Part shown: positions 50,600-63,569 of the stretch, in pieces
Numbering within the stretch: the stretch's first letter is position 1
How the letters are laid out: every line of letters starts with the position of its first letter
Source of the DNA: Aphrophora alni
Taxonomy: Eukaryota; Arthropoda; Insecta; Hemiptera; Aphrophoridae
Direction: 5' to 3'
Assembly (NCBI GenBank): GCA_963513935.1
Contig: OY740767.1
Coordinates: 79,286,060-79,350,059, forward strand
Length of the DNA: 64,000 bases
The notes under the pieces: generated by a model
What the model was told of the DNA's origin: nothing
What the model saw: only the letters and a program-made list of their open reading frames with translations
Database searches by the model: none
Made by a program: the position numbers and the translations under genes

Positions 50600-51764
50600 A
50601 AAACCTCTCTGTCATCATCACCTTATAAAAAATAAATAAAGGGATAATAATTTTTTTTAATACGTATTGTTAATGCATTATTTAAAATTTGATTATATAA
50701 GCAATCATATACTTAAAACAAACATCTGTTGTTTACTTACCACGATAAATTTGTTTCTTAGTTCGACGTATATTGAATTGTTGTATGTGGATTATACATA
50801 TCACTTCATTATTGATACATAACATGTAAATCGAACTGAAGAAACTGTAACAATTTTAGCTTTATTTTCCACTTTCCGAAAAAGAAAAAAAAGAAAAAAT
50901 AAAGAATATAGAAAAAAAAATTTTCTTAGGATTGGCTTTACTAAGGAACTATTTTAAACAAATAAAAACTGTTGTGAAAGAGTCTGGAAATGTTGTTTTA
51001 TCAAGCGTGTTTAAAATTGTATTGTGTATAGATTAGTCTCGAGTTAGTCCGATTGAGTAAATACAGAGTTGTGAAAAACTTTACGACAGATCGATCCAGC
51101 TTCCACGGTTACAAAATAAAACTTGTTACAACCAGTCAATCGGAAAATGAACTTAAAATTGATTGATTGTGTTAAACAAATATACCATTCTTATAATTCC
51201 TGTTTTACTTAAAGTTAAGATGTAGGCTACTTAATAAAAAAACGTTCATTGATTTTTTTTGACAATAAAAAGCTGTTAAATTTTATGAATTAAAAAATAC
51301 CGTTAATATTAATATTGTTGATATTGTACAGAAAGTTCTAAGATAAATTTTATAACTATTTTCGATTTTATTTGCGAATAAAACAGATTTATTGGCTTAC
51401 AGTTTTTCTTTTAATCTTGAAATCACAAATGACCAAATTTTGCAATCATAGATGATTCAGTATATAAAAACATTTAAATTGTGTTTTAGTTTAGTTTCCA
51501 TGCAATATTTTTAAATCTTTGATTTAGTTACAGAATTAAACATAAAGTAAGTTTTACTCCATAATTTTTTAACTGTTTTATTTAAAAACAGTTATATGTA
51601 TAAATTGTTTATAATTAAATTTAATCAGAAAATTTAATTTACAATTCTGTAATTAATATGCATTAGGAAGGGGCGGAGGATTTATTTATTGTTTTTAAGC
51701 GAAATAAATATAAACATATGACAATTTCATTAAATTCAAATGAATGGTATTATAGATAACTATA

Positions 51765-51816
<52 letters not shown>

Positions 51817-53550
51817 TTTAACCTGTGTAGATTTGAACATTAAATGTCTTAGAGATGAAGTTGTTTGGGGATTTAAAACAAATCTAATTTGGGCAAAATA
51901 TTTCCTTCCCAGAGGAAAGGTGGACTATCTTTTTTTAATATCAACTAATATTTTAAAATCCTTTTTTTTTAACATTCATTTTTAACATGTTTTTTCATTG
52001 TACTTTTTATCATTCACACTGCAGATATCTATGGCATTAAGGTTATTAAAAACACGGTTATCATATGCCTCTTTCCCTCTTAGGAACATGATAACAACAT
52101 TTTTATGCAAATTTATTCCAATACAACTTTAAAAAGTTTCATAACATTTCTTTAACATTTTTTTTTCCTTACAGAGGCACTTGTTTCTGCACTTAATATC
52201 CCATTAAATATCCCATGACTTTTTTCTCTCAGATTTAAGTAACAACCTTTGTTATTTTTAAAACAATTGCTATAGTAGAAAGGAAATTCTAGAAATTAAA
52301 TTGTATGTTTTCATTTGTCCACGCTGAGCCTTCAGAGATAAAACAAATGAAGTTTAACTATATCATATTATTTTAATGTCTTGTAATGTCCTGATGTCAC
52401 TTGTAATGTCTAGTGTGAGAACAGCGTATAATTGAATCATGGTTTAGAAATTGTATTAAAACAAAGTTTTTATTAATGCATTTGACATTTTGTTAATTTT
52501 AATGAAATTATATACTTTTAAAACCATAAAGATGGAAATAAACTTTATATTTGTCATACCAATATCAGACCAAATTAATTTTTTTTAAAACAATTTGGCT
52601 ACGGTCGTTTATAGTTTTTGACACACAAACTCGTTTTCATGAACTATGCACTAATAATAGTAATCGGATAAGCGGACTAGCAAGCCTAAGGCTCTTCACG
52701 GGCTGTTGCTTCATGGACTTTAGTTTAAACCGGATGAATAACGAAAACAACTAGCTTTACAGTTGTTCGATTATGATTTTTAAAATGGTGGCAAAATAAC
52801 AAGTTAGCGTTTGTTTGAAATATTTTGAATTATTCCCTTTTAATTAAAAAAAACAACCTCTAATAACTCATTTTGTGCAATTGCAGATCTGATATTAACA
52901 TCAAAGTTACTGTAAGTAGAGAAATGAAGAGATATATAAAAAATTATTATAGGTGATGTTATATAAACTCAGCGTAATATGCTGGATTCAGAGTATCCTA
53001 ATATTTTAATTGCTTTATTTAATCGTGGATTATCGAAACGGAAAATATATTTCTCCTCTTCTTATTTGCAGGTCTAAAGGCTGTACTAATTTAAGTAATT
53101 ATAAATGGATTGTTCCACATAACTATGACTTAAAACGCCACCAAAGTAAAAAGAAAGTAACGTTTAAACAATACTATTTTTAGTAATTTAAAAGTGTTTT
53201 TTATGTGTAACAATTTAATTATAATTATTTAAATTAGTGCAGCCTTTAGACTAGGTAATAAAAAGGAGAAATATTTGTTTTCTGTAATCCACGAATAAAT
53301 AAAAATGTTTAAGAAATATATTGACATTTTGAATCCAGCTGATACGCTAAGGTTAAACTACAAGAATTATTATTGTTAATTTTGTATGTATCTCGTCTTT
53401 AATATTATCTTATGATAGAAACAGTTACACAAAATGAGCCTTTGCAAGCTCATGTAAGTTCTAAATTATAACTGAACAATTAAAATAACATTTCAAACAA
53501 ACCAAATTTTGAAATTTTACCTGTAGTAAAACCTAGTTAACAAAATATTA
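50600..53550. other. AT-rich sequence without recognisable genes
   Basis: Contains one TA microsatellite (51,767-51,813). No coding sequence or RNA gene recognised. Confidence 0.5.
51767..51813. repeat. (TA)n microsatellite, about 47 bp
   Basis: Pure TA run. Confidence 0.95.
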
Positions 53551-53559
53551 CCAAATTAA

Positions 53560-53714
<155 letters not shown>

Positions 53715-54139
53715 ACATCATCATGATGACAAACTTTTCTTAGGTCATGAAAACGACTGTAAGAATATTTATTTGCAATCACAATACAGTATTTGAAAAT
53801 TAACAAATAATTACATTATATTGTGCCAGCATGCAAATATAATTGAACTGGGAATTTCATCAATCGTTAATATGTATAATCAAAACATAATTCGAAAAAC
53901 ATTCATCCATATTTATGAATTTGGTTTGAAGACAAAAAACGAATTTTGCAAAATTCCTTCTGTTAGGTTTCTAGTACTAAATAATTTCATTAAACCTAAC
54001 AAAATGTCAGAATTATTATCAAACAAATTTTTATTTAATTTTCAAATCATAATTTTACGACATTTAAGATGATCTAAGACGAATTTTGAAAAGTTTACTT
54101 TTGTTTCAATTCTAAGATTTAATAATTAATTACTTTAAA

Positions 54140-54385
54140 CTTTCAAAAATTTCAACTTAATTATTAAAAACTATCTATAATTTTAACACTTCTAGGTTTG
54201 TCTATTTATCAAAATCGTTTAGACCACATGGTGAAAGTATAGGTTGAAAATTAGATAGTTTTTAATAATCAAGTTGACATTTTCTTAAGTTTAAAGATTC
54301 CTTTAGTTAGAATTGTAAGACTTTAGTCTTTAAACTTAACAAAATGTCAGCTTAATTATTAAAACTATCTAATATCCAACCACAT
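54140..54385. repeat. Three-copy repeat in alternating orientation
   Basis: Copy 1 (about 54,135-54,170) has CAACTTAATTATTAAAAACT. Copy 2 (54,242-54,299) is its reverse complement and extends through TTAAGTTTAAAG. Copy 3 (about 54,325-54,381) is again in the first orientation. Copies 2 and 3 form an inverted repeat with arms of about 57 bp and a spacer of about 25 bp. Confidence 0.8.
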
Positions 54386-54389
54386 GTAT

Positions 54390-57050
54390 TCCATTACACA
54401 CTGTCTTTATACAAAGGAATCCCATCAGGTAACACAAGTCTACATCATGTAACTCCACTCTAATTAGTTTACTTATTACCGCCGACACAGTGTTCTACAA
54501 ATAAAAACATAAGTAGTAATTTCTAAAAGTTTTTCCTTACAAAAAATAACATTTGTTTTTCAAAATACCCTAGATTAAACTAGGATTACACATCACAACA
54601 ATGAACATACGATTGTTTTAGAATAGATATGTGGCCACAGTTCTCTCATATAATATGTGTTGTGTGTTTTTTTTTTTTTTTTTACATTTAGAATAACTAA
54701 CTATTGTTTTAACGACCTGTATTTAGATACTAATATATGTCATGTGTTTAATGTTGTGTGTTGTGTTATTCGTGATCACAGCTAGCCTGATAATGCCACC
54801 TGTGCGTGTAAGAAACATAATAGACCCACAACATAAAGAGGACTGTTTTCGAATCAATAAGAAATATATTTATTGATTTAAAATAATTTCTTCAAAACAG
54901 TCTTTAACTTTAAAACACGTTTGTATTATCTGTTATTATGATATACTATCTTTACAAGGTAAATGAAAAAATGCAAATTGAGTATTGTAACTGGTGAAAT
55001 GCAATTAAAAACACCTTTTTGGACAGCTCCAATTACTTAGATACTTAGAGCAGGGAGTAATATTATGTTTGTAATAAAATGTTGGTTAAAGACATTTAAC
55101 ACAACGACTAATGTTTATGTAAAAGCTTCACATAATATTTTCATATGCAAGTACATTAATAATATCGGCATAGACATCTATCACACAAGTCATTGTAAAA
55201 CTTATGAAGTTATGTGCTTTTTAAATCTGTAATATTTGTTTTGTTTAAAACAAGAAAATAAATCCTTCATATCATAAAAATGCAAATAAATCACGTGTTT
55301 TTTAAAAACTATTATAGGACGAATGCGATAAGGCATTCATGAAACCAAAATATTAAAAATGAATCCTGAAAGCTTGCAAGAACTGTTTTAAAACAGTGAT
55401 AATACTGTTTTCTTCTCTTAGGAAATCCCTATTAATTTCTAATACTGTCAATATTTTAACGTTCCTCACTCAGTATGTGTTTCATCTCTTCCTTGAAATA
55501 TTATAATTATCGCATGCTGAAAGATTCCCTGTGGTAGTTACAGTAAATCATTATTGTAGATGTTCAACATTGTGTCAGTTATGTACCTAACGTAAATAAA
55601 CAAGATTAAAGAATGAGACAGATTCCAGAAAACTGATCTTTATCCGACACCCGTATGTTATTGGTGACACTCTAGGATAAAAATCTGCTAAACCAGCTTA
55701 GAATCCTTGCCATACCAAAATATGTTTTATTACTGGAAAATGTATAAAATCACATTATAATTTATTTTACTCCTTAACTCATAATGTCTGTTTTTTCAAT
55801 GGAAGAAAATCAGGGTTCTCTTCGAACATTTTCATCCTTTTAAAAGAAACTATAAACAATGTCTTTAATTAAATATGGAATATTATAGAGTAGATTGTGA
55901 AAAATAAATACATAACATAAAGTATCTAACTAGATTTTAACCAGATTTTATAGAAAACCATTAAGAAATAAAATTGTTTACAACATTTCCATATAACATA
56001 CTTAGTGGTCACACAATAATAATATTTGTGATTTCAAGTTCTTAAAACTATAAGAGGAAATACAAGTTTTAAAATCTGCTTTGTCTTAAAATAAAAAATA
56101 GAAGCATAAAACATAACAAGAATTTCTTTTAAATTTATCAGCAATATTAATATTGAAATTAAGTTTTAAACATAAATATTAACAGCGTTATATTTCCCAT
56201 AATAATTAATAAGATTATATTGAAAGTACAACTGAAATTCCATTAATTGTGTATTTGAATAACACAAGCAATCAATCTTCAACTCTGCTTCCTGTTGTCA
56301 GACCTGGTAATCTAGTGTTACAAAGTTAAATGTTACAAGTTACTTGTATTAATGTTGAAGTTTTTCAAAACTTTTTATTTATTCAGTTAGACTAACTGGA
56401 GCACAATATACAAGAAGAAATATCATTTTAAGTGTGCTTGATAAAACAGCAACTATACAATTTTATCCAATAGTTTAAATTTATTATAGAATAGTTTCTC
56501 AGTAAAAGAAACACATATTGTAAGAAAAATTTTTATTTTCTCAATAATCTTTATTCTTTTGAAAACTATAACTAAAACTAAAATTGTGACAGCTACCTAC
56601 TTCAGTGTGACAGTTTGAAAGATTTGACATTTCGGCGTCTCGCTGTTTACAAAAAATTTTTAGACATTTTTGATTTAAGAATTGTATAGACAATGGACGG
56701 CCCCGTGTCTTGCTTGGATAGATGAAAAAAAGATATGGAATGAACTTTTAAAACCCATTCATAATGTGAAGATTTGTTGTATATTTGATTATCCTATGTT
56801 TATGGACAACTAAAATATTATATTTTCAGAGAAGATTCGCTGATAGGAATTTATAAAAAAAAAGTATTCCTTTCAATATAACGAAAGCAAAATTGTTATC
56901 TTATTGTATAATCTGTAGTTCATAGGAAATATAAAATATTTTTTAAAGCATTTTTAGATGAAGTAAATTTAATCTTCATCCTTTATCTACAGCCATAATA
57001 GTTTCATTATATGGTTCAGCACTGAAATTGGTTATTAATGTGCTTACAGA
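54390..57050. other. AT-rich sequence without recognisable genes
   Basis: A 17-base T run at 54,667-54,683 and a weak hammerhead-like sequence near 54,787-54,823 (see findings). Nothing else is supported. Confidence 0.5.
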
Positions 57051-57059
57051 TCCTGACTA

Positions 57060-57570
57060 TGTGGGTACGAACCCTTTTAAATGAATTTCAGGATGGAAAT
57101 AAAATAAATTCAGAAAGGAAGGAAACCTTCTATGAAGGAAGGAGATTATAATTCACGAAGTGTTATAAACTTCACGCAGAACATGAGTAATATTTGTGTT
57201 AAAACTACGTTAACAATTTATTATACGAGATTCAAAACACTGTAGTAATGCAAATTAATTTTTTTAAATGTTATGTCGAAAACTTTATTTGCAACTAAAA
57301 TTAGAAGACAAACTTTTTATTTATTTAGAAGCTTCTAGAAAATTATTTCTTCTTTGCATGAAATCATTTCAAACTCTGTCAAAGTAACTTCCAAGGTTAA
57401 ACAAGACAGGATTAATGTAAAATGTCATCTTCCAGAAAAAAGAAAAACTATAGATATATATATGTATTATGAACATGACAAAATCAGTAGAAAATAAAAG
57501 TTTTGAAAAAGTTATTACTATACTTTCATAAAAAGAACTTTAAAACTCGTGTCGTGCCATTTGATTACGT
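57060..57570. repeat. Diverged dispersed repeat, copy 2 (partner 9.75-10.25 kb)
   Basis: Collinear with 9,750-10,250 through AAATGAATT-CAGGATGGAAATAAAA, CATGACAAAATCAGTAGAAA and CATAAAAAGAACTT. Confidence 0.55.
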
Positions 57571-57579
57571 CTTTAAATC

Positions 57580-58960
57580 TGTAACTTACAAAAATTAAAT
57601 GAAATTGTTAGACTGAGTTATGAAAAACGTGTGTTGATAAGAAATAATCAAAACGGATAAAATAATTTAGTAAGTTATGTCGAAATATAATTTACTTAAA
57701 AGATATGTGTTACAAAATAAACCCTACATTTTCTACTCCTCAATGGGTAGACAAGCTAACATTAGATGAGTTCGACAAGGGCGGTAGTTAAAGTAAACTT
57801 ATCTGTTGAGCAGTTACAGCAGGCGATGATGTCCAGTCAAGAAAACGCAAGGTTTCAACGTACTTGAAAGAGTTGTTGTTGAGCTTGAAGTCTTTTGATA
57901 TATTGTGCCCGAAGACTTTATGGGTTTCATAAGGAGCCTAGTGAGTGTCTGGGAGTAAATTTAAACATGTCATAATATATCTGGATGATTCCTTATGGTA
58001 GGTGAGTCGATTAATATAAATGTGATGAACTAGGGGACTGTTTATACTTTTTGATATAAGTAAAACATCTGTTTTGCAAAATTTGGAAAAAGGCCGCCAT
58101 TTTCAATTATGTCTAGTATTTTTTAAATTTCTTAAAAGGAAAATAATTTCTCATTTAAATTTTTTGGGGGTGACGCCGGGGTTAACCCCAAATGGTAATA
58201 TAAAGGGTTGTGGGTATAATGAAAGTGATCAAAGTGATCTAGGTTAAAACCATAGAGTCTAGAGTGATCAAGTGTATGTTAAGAGAGGCACAATTCTTCC
58301 ACCTGATTAGTCTTTCTGTGGTGTAGGTTTTGTATATGTATATTTATAATGAATATAAAGGATATCCCACATTAGAATACAAATATACTATAAACATACA
58401 GATTTAGAACTATTTTTTATAGTTTTTTTTATATTCTGTACAAAATTTTATGACTTTTTATTCTTGGTTATTGTTTGTTAAGCCTACGCGTTTAGCACTT
58501 AAATTTGAAACATGTGACGTTAGAAGCATTTTAATGCCTTTTACATAATACGTATGTTATTAGAGTTAATGCTACTTTTTCAAGGGTTAATACTCCGTCA
58601 AGCAATGATTGATATAAAAGAGTTCGCTATGGAATTGACTTTGCTTCAGCGAAAACATTTAGGAGGATAAATGAGATGTCCGATAAATCTGAGAAAACAA
58701 TACTAAATGTTAACCTTTTTTAGTAATTAATTTTATATATAAAAACTTTAGTTCTAATATATGTTTATGTTCTGTGCAAAATTAATTGATATAAATGATA
58801 TGAAATGAAAATAAATTTATATTGTAATACATTTACAATTTTTCATACACATATATTATAATACCTAAACAAAAACCTCCTCTAAAGAAAAGAAACTAAA
58901 CTAAAATTATATACATAAATAAGTCATAACACAATAATACAGAAAACAAAAACTTTAATT
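57580..58960. other. Mixed sequence, probably partly repeat-derived
   Basis: The part 57,740-57,960 is less AT-rich and has a short open stretch containing LSVEQLQQAMMSSQENARFQ, which I cannot assign. The part 58,090-58,320 contains GCCGCCATTTTCAATTATG and GGGGTTAACCCC, words of the kind found in the diffuse repeat family at 48.05 and 58.97 kb. Confidence 0.35.
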
Positions 58961-58969
58961 TAGGAGCTT

Positions 58970-59370
58970 TATACAGATGTTTCAAGGAAAGAATTTCAGG
59001 ACGAGTTCTACTGGGGAAAATAATGAAAAGAGTTCAGTTGAACATCGATCTGGAAAAGTTTCCTTTCCGGCAGTCGGTCATTTTGTGTTTACAAAAAAAA
59101 ATAATAACTTGAAATTTGTAAGATTATGAGTTTAAATTTGGTATGCGGATTGTTTATACTATTTTTATTAGTATACCAAGATCCAAAAATTTACTATGTA
59201 AATATTCAAAATGGCGATCGTTGAAATTATTTAAGTCTAACATCTTGGAAACCGTAAATTTTACGAAATTTTTATCAAACAAAATATTTATATTTTTTAT
59301 GAGGATTAAATTATTTTTAAATTTTTCTGTACCTTATAAAATAATTAAGTTAACGTCAAAAAGCCTAAAA
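58970..59370. repeat. Diffuse interspersed repeat, copy 2
   Basis: Related to 48,050-48,430 by order of words and spacing; strongly diverged. Confidence 0.5.
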
Positions 59371-59559
59371 CTAAAATATTGGTAATTGTCAAGAACACCC
59401 AAACATTATACTGATATTACTAACATTATAATAGGCCTACTAGTTATTTCTTATTATACAATATCAAAAACTCATGCTAAAGAGCAATATTTTTTTTTTA
59501 TCATAGCATACTCAATAAGTAGACCTTAACTTGTTTAAAACTTTAAAATGTTCTTTATT

Positions 59560-59940
59560 ACGAAGTCTTAATTACAAAAATTGTCAACCGACTTTCCAGT
59601 ATCTACTTGGAAAGGCAATTAATTCCATAATTTAGGGGCTAGGATTGAATAAGCTTCCGAAATAGGAATTGAAATATGATTTCTATCAAAATTCAAAGTC
59701 GTGATGATTAAAAAATTCTATTATGACCCATGTTACTAATTTTCACGTATAAAACTCTTAAAACTCTTTATAGATAAATAGTTGACAATACGGTATTATG
59801 TTTAGCCTACTAAGAAAAAAGGATAGCTAACATGTGTCCTTAAACAGAATATCTCTAATAAATGTCTTTGAGATATCATTAAGGACCATAATGTTGTCAA
59901 GTAAGTCAGTCCCCAGCACTATATTACATACTACAACCTA
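59560..59940 (-). pseudogene. LINE C-terminal relic
   Basis: A minus-strand frame gives NFDRNHISIPISEAYSILA followed by PKLWN and, after a stop, LPFQVDTGKSVDNFC. This is the usual end of Jockey/CR1-like RT ORFs, where an APKLWN-LP core precedes a short basic tail. The upstream part (59,700-59,940) gives DNIMVLNDISKTF and similar pieces without clear motifs. The frame is interrupted. It is a different copy from the LINE at 35.5-39.2 kb. Confidence 0.5.
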
Positions 59941-59949
59941 AGTTTTCGA

Positions 59950-61240
59950 GGGCAAAATAAATCGTTTTTAAAAATACAACGGACGTAAAAAATATAATTT
60001 CCTTATAGTCTAACATCAATTCCGCTCGAAATTTGTTAACGTGAAGTTTTCAATTTGGAATATCATCAAAAGTTACCACAAAATAACTAATACTATGATA
60101 AGAGCCCAAATGTAATAAAATAATTTATGTGCCTACATTTGCTAGTAGAATAATTTTAGGAATGAAAAAGTGCCTAAATTTGATTTAGAAATGATTGCAA
60201 ATACATCAGTTTCTTGTGATCCTGATTTTTTTAAAAGCAGATTTTACCATGTGTCTCGTATTTTTATATACTGGGGAATTCGTCACTTTTTTTTACAACA
60301 TTATGTGTAATTGCCATATCTATTAAAAGGATTATTTAGGAGTTATCTGTCCTAAAAGGAAAGTGTTTCCACGGACACCGATATAAAAACTGAAAACCAG
60401 TTTCAACAAAATTGTATGGAAATGTGACAGTTTATGATCATAATTAATTTGACAGAAAAGAAAATATCTTTCATTAGAAAATAGTAAAATATAGAAATCA
60501 ACTCTCAACGTCAAACAGTTTGTGAATTTTGTTTAATAATCATTTTTAGACAATATCTGCAATCTTTTTTCTTACCCCCATGACTTAGTCTTTTCAGTGA
60601 GATAATGAAGAATATTGTGTTAGCTTAGGTTTTGGTATTGCGAATAGGTGTATGAAGAAGTTAGTGCAGCATTTGTGATATTATTCATTCTTGAGATTTA
60701 TAATTATTGATAGGTTGGAAATTATTGAAGAAAACCAAGGATAAAAAGTAATGAAGTATAATAAAAATAAAAATACGATATATTTAATTACAACCGAAAC
60801 TGAACACATAAAAAATGTGTAACTAATCTAATATCAAACAAAATTTGTTTAATAAGAAAATAATTTTAAAATACTGAACATTTATGAATAAATATAAATT
60901 ATTCAAACTACAAACTAAGAGGAGTTTAAGAGAATGTATGTGAAAACCTGTGTCATGGTCATTCCCAAATTAAACTTTACAAACATAAGTAGCAAACTGT
61001 AGGCAAAGTTCTACGAACCCTACTTCCATTATCAAGATGTTAGTAACTTAATGCTATAACAGTTAGAGTTACGTGGTTAGATAAAGACTTTTGTAAGTTA
61101 GAAGGGATTCTACAGACATTATAATACGAAGATAACAAAGTTATAATAAGGTCATCGAGATGTTACTTACAGTTCCACAGGAGTCTATAAGATATCCATA
61201 TTATGTAACAAGTTGTTATCCATCCAAACTCACAAATAAC
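59950..61240. other. AT-rich sequence without recognisable genes
   Basis: No feature supported. The segment 60,950-61,240 may belong to the same PLE-derived repeat as the hammerhead-like motif that follows, but no coding sequence is visible in it. Confidence 0.45.
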
Positions 61241-61252
61241 TGAGTTTATGGT

Positions 61253-61300
61253 GTTGCGACTGATGATGCATCTAGAGAAAGCGAAACCGCTGTAGTGACC
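61253..61300 (+). ncRNA. Hammerhead-ribozyme-like motif with canonical CTGATGA core
   Basis: CTGATGA is at 61260-61266, followed by one extra T and stem II GC/GC (61268-61269 with 61281-61282) with an 11-base loop. GAA is at 61283-61285. Stem III AC/GT (61286-61287 with 61292-61293) has the loop CGCT, and A61294 is at the predicted cut. A CAAATAAAGG word lies about 36 bp downstream, resembling the 3' end of PLE families. Stem I is poor (A opposite G at the first pair). All conserved catalytic-core bases are present, unlike the other two loci. Confidence 0.45.
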
Positions 61301-61339
61301 AATAAGCAAACAGAATTACTTTTGACGTCAAATAAAGGT

Positions 61340-62220
61340 ATGTTAAACAGTTTAACAAAGCAGTGCGAATGGCAGAAAATCGAAGTAAATCGTAAGTTAC
61401 AAAACATATTCTATTTAACGTATCATCATTATTATTTAAAGCGGTAAAAACGTTTTTGAAACTGAAGGCTGATTCTTGTAATAGATGTTAATTAGATTTG
61501 TTCATGCATCCAGCCCTAGTCTTCAGGATGTAGAAAGTTTACTAACCATAATAAGTAATCTCTTTTAATGTGTTGCGATAAAACATAAAGTGTTGCACCA
61601 AGGGAGTCTAGTTGCGCATATTTATTTCTTGGTATTGCTTTTATATACAAATTATATCTCAAAATATATATAGATTTTTTTGGGGTGGAATATAAAGTTT
61701 AGTACATACGAATGGGTAACTCAAATCACACACTTAAGGTTTTTATAAACGTTCATTATATTTACACCAAATATGTCATCTAATGTACTCGTACTATTTG
61801 GATATGTTTTTTGGAGAATCAAGAAAATTTCATTCACTCTTAACTTCGTTATTTCTTAAGCTATAGAAACTCTAAAATTACCACATAGAGAAAATTTCAA
61901 GACCAAATATTTTGGTTCTTAGCATGATTTCGATAGGAGTTGTAGTTTTTGAGAGTCTTAAGATCTTCACGAATCGTCACATATCGTAAAATATTCGTCG
62001 TAGAGAAAAGACCAAAAAATTATATTGTGTGTTATTTTAAAAGCTTTACTTTTTTTTAATAATTGCGATAGTTTTTTTAATTATTTACAAATGTGTGTTT
62101 TTTCATTAAAATCCAAAATTTATTTTCCATTGAAAGTTAAAATGTAAAAGAGATCCAAATAATTTTAGACTGCTACTAAAACTAAATATTATCGAAAACT
62201 AATAAAATATTTATTTGTAT
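61340..62220. other. AT-rich sequence without recognisable genes
   Basis: Nothing supported. Confidence 0.5.
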
Positions 62221-62226
62221 TCTGCG

Positions 62227-62229
<3 letters not shown>

Positions 62230-62283
<54 letters not shown>
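62230..62283. repeat. (AT)n microsatellite, about 54 bp
   Basis: Pure AT run directly followed by the TGGA tract. Confidence 0.95.
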
Positions 62284-62284
<1 letters not shown>

Positions 62285-62285
<1 letters not shown>

Positions 62286-62345
62286 ATAGATGGATGGATG
62301 GATGGATGGATGGATGGATGGATGGTTGGATGGATAGATAGATAG
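62285..62345. repeat. (TGGA)n/(TAGA)n microsatellite, about 60 bp
   Basis: About 11 TGGA-type units with one GGTT interruption, passing into TAGA units at the right end. Confidence 0.95.
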
Positions 62346-62349
62346 TTAT

Positions 62350-63300
62350 TTAATACAACAAACTTTTTCGCTTATGACTTCGTTATTTTAAACTCCAGTA
62401 ACAAAACAATTTTTTATAGATAACTTTATGACCTTCTATGTTGGTACCGTAAAACTTCCTACAAACTATACGTTTAAATTATTTAAGGTTTTAGGGTGGT
62501 ATCTTAATGTCCACACCGTACGAACGTCATCTTTCAACCGTTATATCAGGGGCTAAACGTTTAAGAAAAATAAAAAATATTATGTATACTTTAGTTGCTT
62601 AATAAACTTTAATTTTGTATATTTGTATTCTTTTGCTAAACTCTTAATTTTTTTAGTTATAGGCCTATTCAAAAACAAAAACCTGGAAGTACCAATTTTT
62701 AGATTGGAAATTACATTTTTTCAATTAACAATAACTTAGATAATTTTAATTTTCATGAAAAGCTGTGAATGACCTTTTTTTCCTTAGAATCAAATTTTAA
62801 ATCTAATTCTTTAGTCAGATTTTTGTTATACCTACCACCACTCCTAAATAAAAATCAAGTATTTAAACTTTTTTCTAGAGGTTGTAATAAAAGTATTCAG
62901 AAGGTTTCTATGTCAATACCATGGTGATACGTCAGTTCCGAATTAAAAACCTTCAATCACTCCACTAATATAATTCTACCCTGGAACTTAATTGTAATTA
63001 TTTCTTTTACATTATTTACTTAAATGTTGTAAATATTGTTTGTATATTATTACTATTGAATGGCAGAAATCACAATTTTCTATAATATAACAAATATTGT
63101 ATATTGTGTTTTCTTTCTTTTAATGATCGACGTTTTCTTAAGTTGCTCATTACAGGGAATTGATTATTATATTTAATTTCGAAAGCTGATATTAAATTGA
63201 AAAAAAATCCACCACTTATAAAATAATTCTAGATTTTAGTTAAATACTTTCCGTTTCAGTAAATTCCATGTCTGCACTTATAATAATTTCATTTTACTTG
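62350..63300. other. AT-rich sequence without recognisable genes
   Basis: Nothing supported. Confidence 0.5.
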
Positions 63301-63569
63301 TAAAAGGAATTTCAATTAATTTTGTAATAAAAATCTCTCATAAACATATTTCTGAAAGTAAGTGGATTTATTGTAAAACGAGTTTTTATTAATTTTGCAA
63401 TAGATATCTCTCATACATAGATTTCTCAAAGTGGATTTATTTTAAAAGCAGTTTTAATTATTTTGTCATAATATTCTCTCATAAATAAATCCCTGAAAGT
63501 AAGTGCATTGATTTTAAAAGCTGTTTCAATTTATTTTGTAATAAAAATCTCTCATAAATAGATTTCATC
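63301..63569. repeat. Minisatellite, about 71-bp unit x 3.75
   Basis: Four consecutive imperfect copies starting at about 63301, 63374, 63443 and 63514. Each has a TAAAA or AAAAGC start, an AATT-ATTTTGTAATA core, then ATCTCTCATA-A-A-ATTTCTGAAAGT and GTGGATTTATT. The last copy stops after ATAGATTTCAT. Confidence 0.85.

Noticed and set aside
57780..57870. Short open stretch containing LSVEQLQQAMMSS, possible start of a retroviral-like gag or an exon
   Set aside because: About 25 codons, then a stop; no nucleocapsid, protease or integrase motif nearby.
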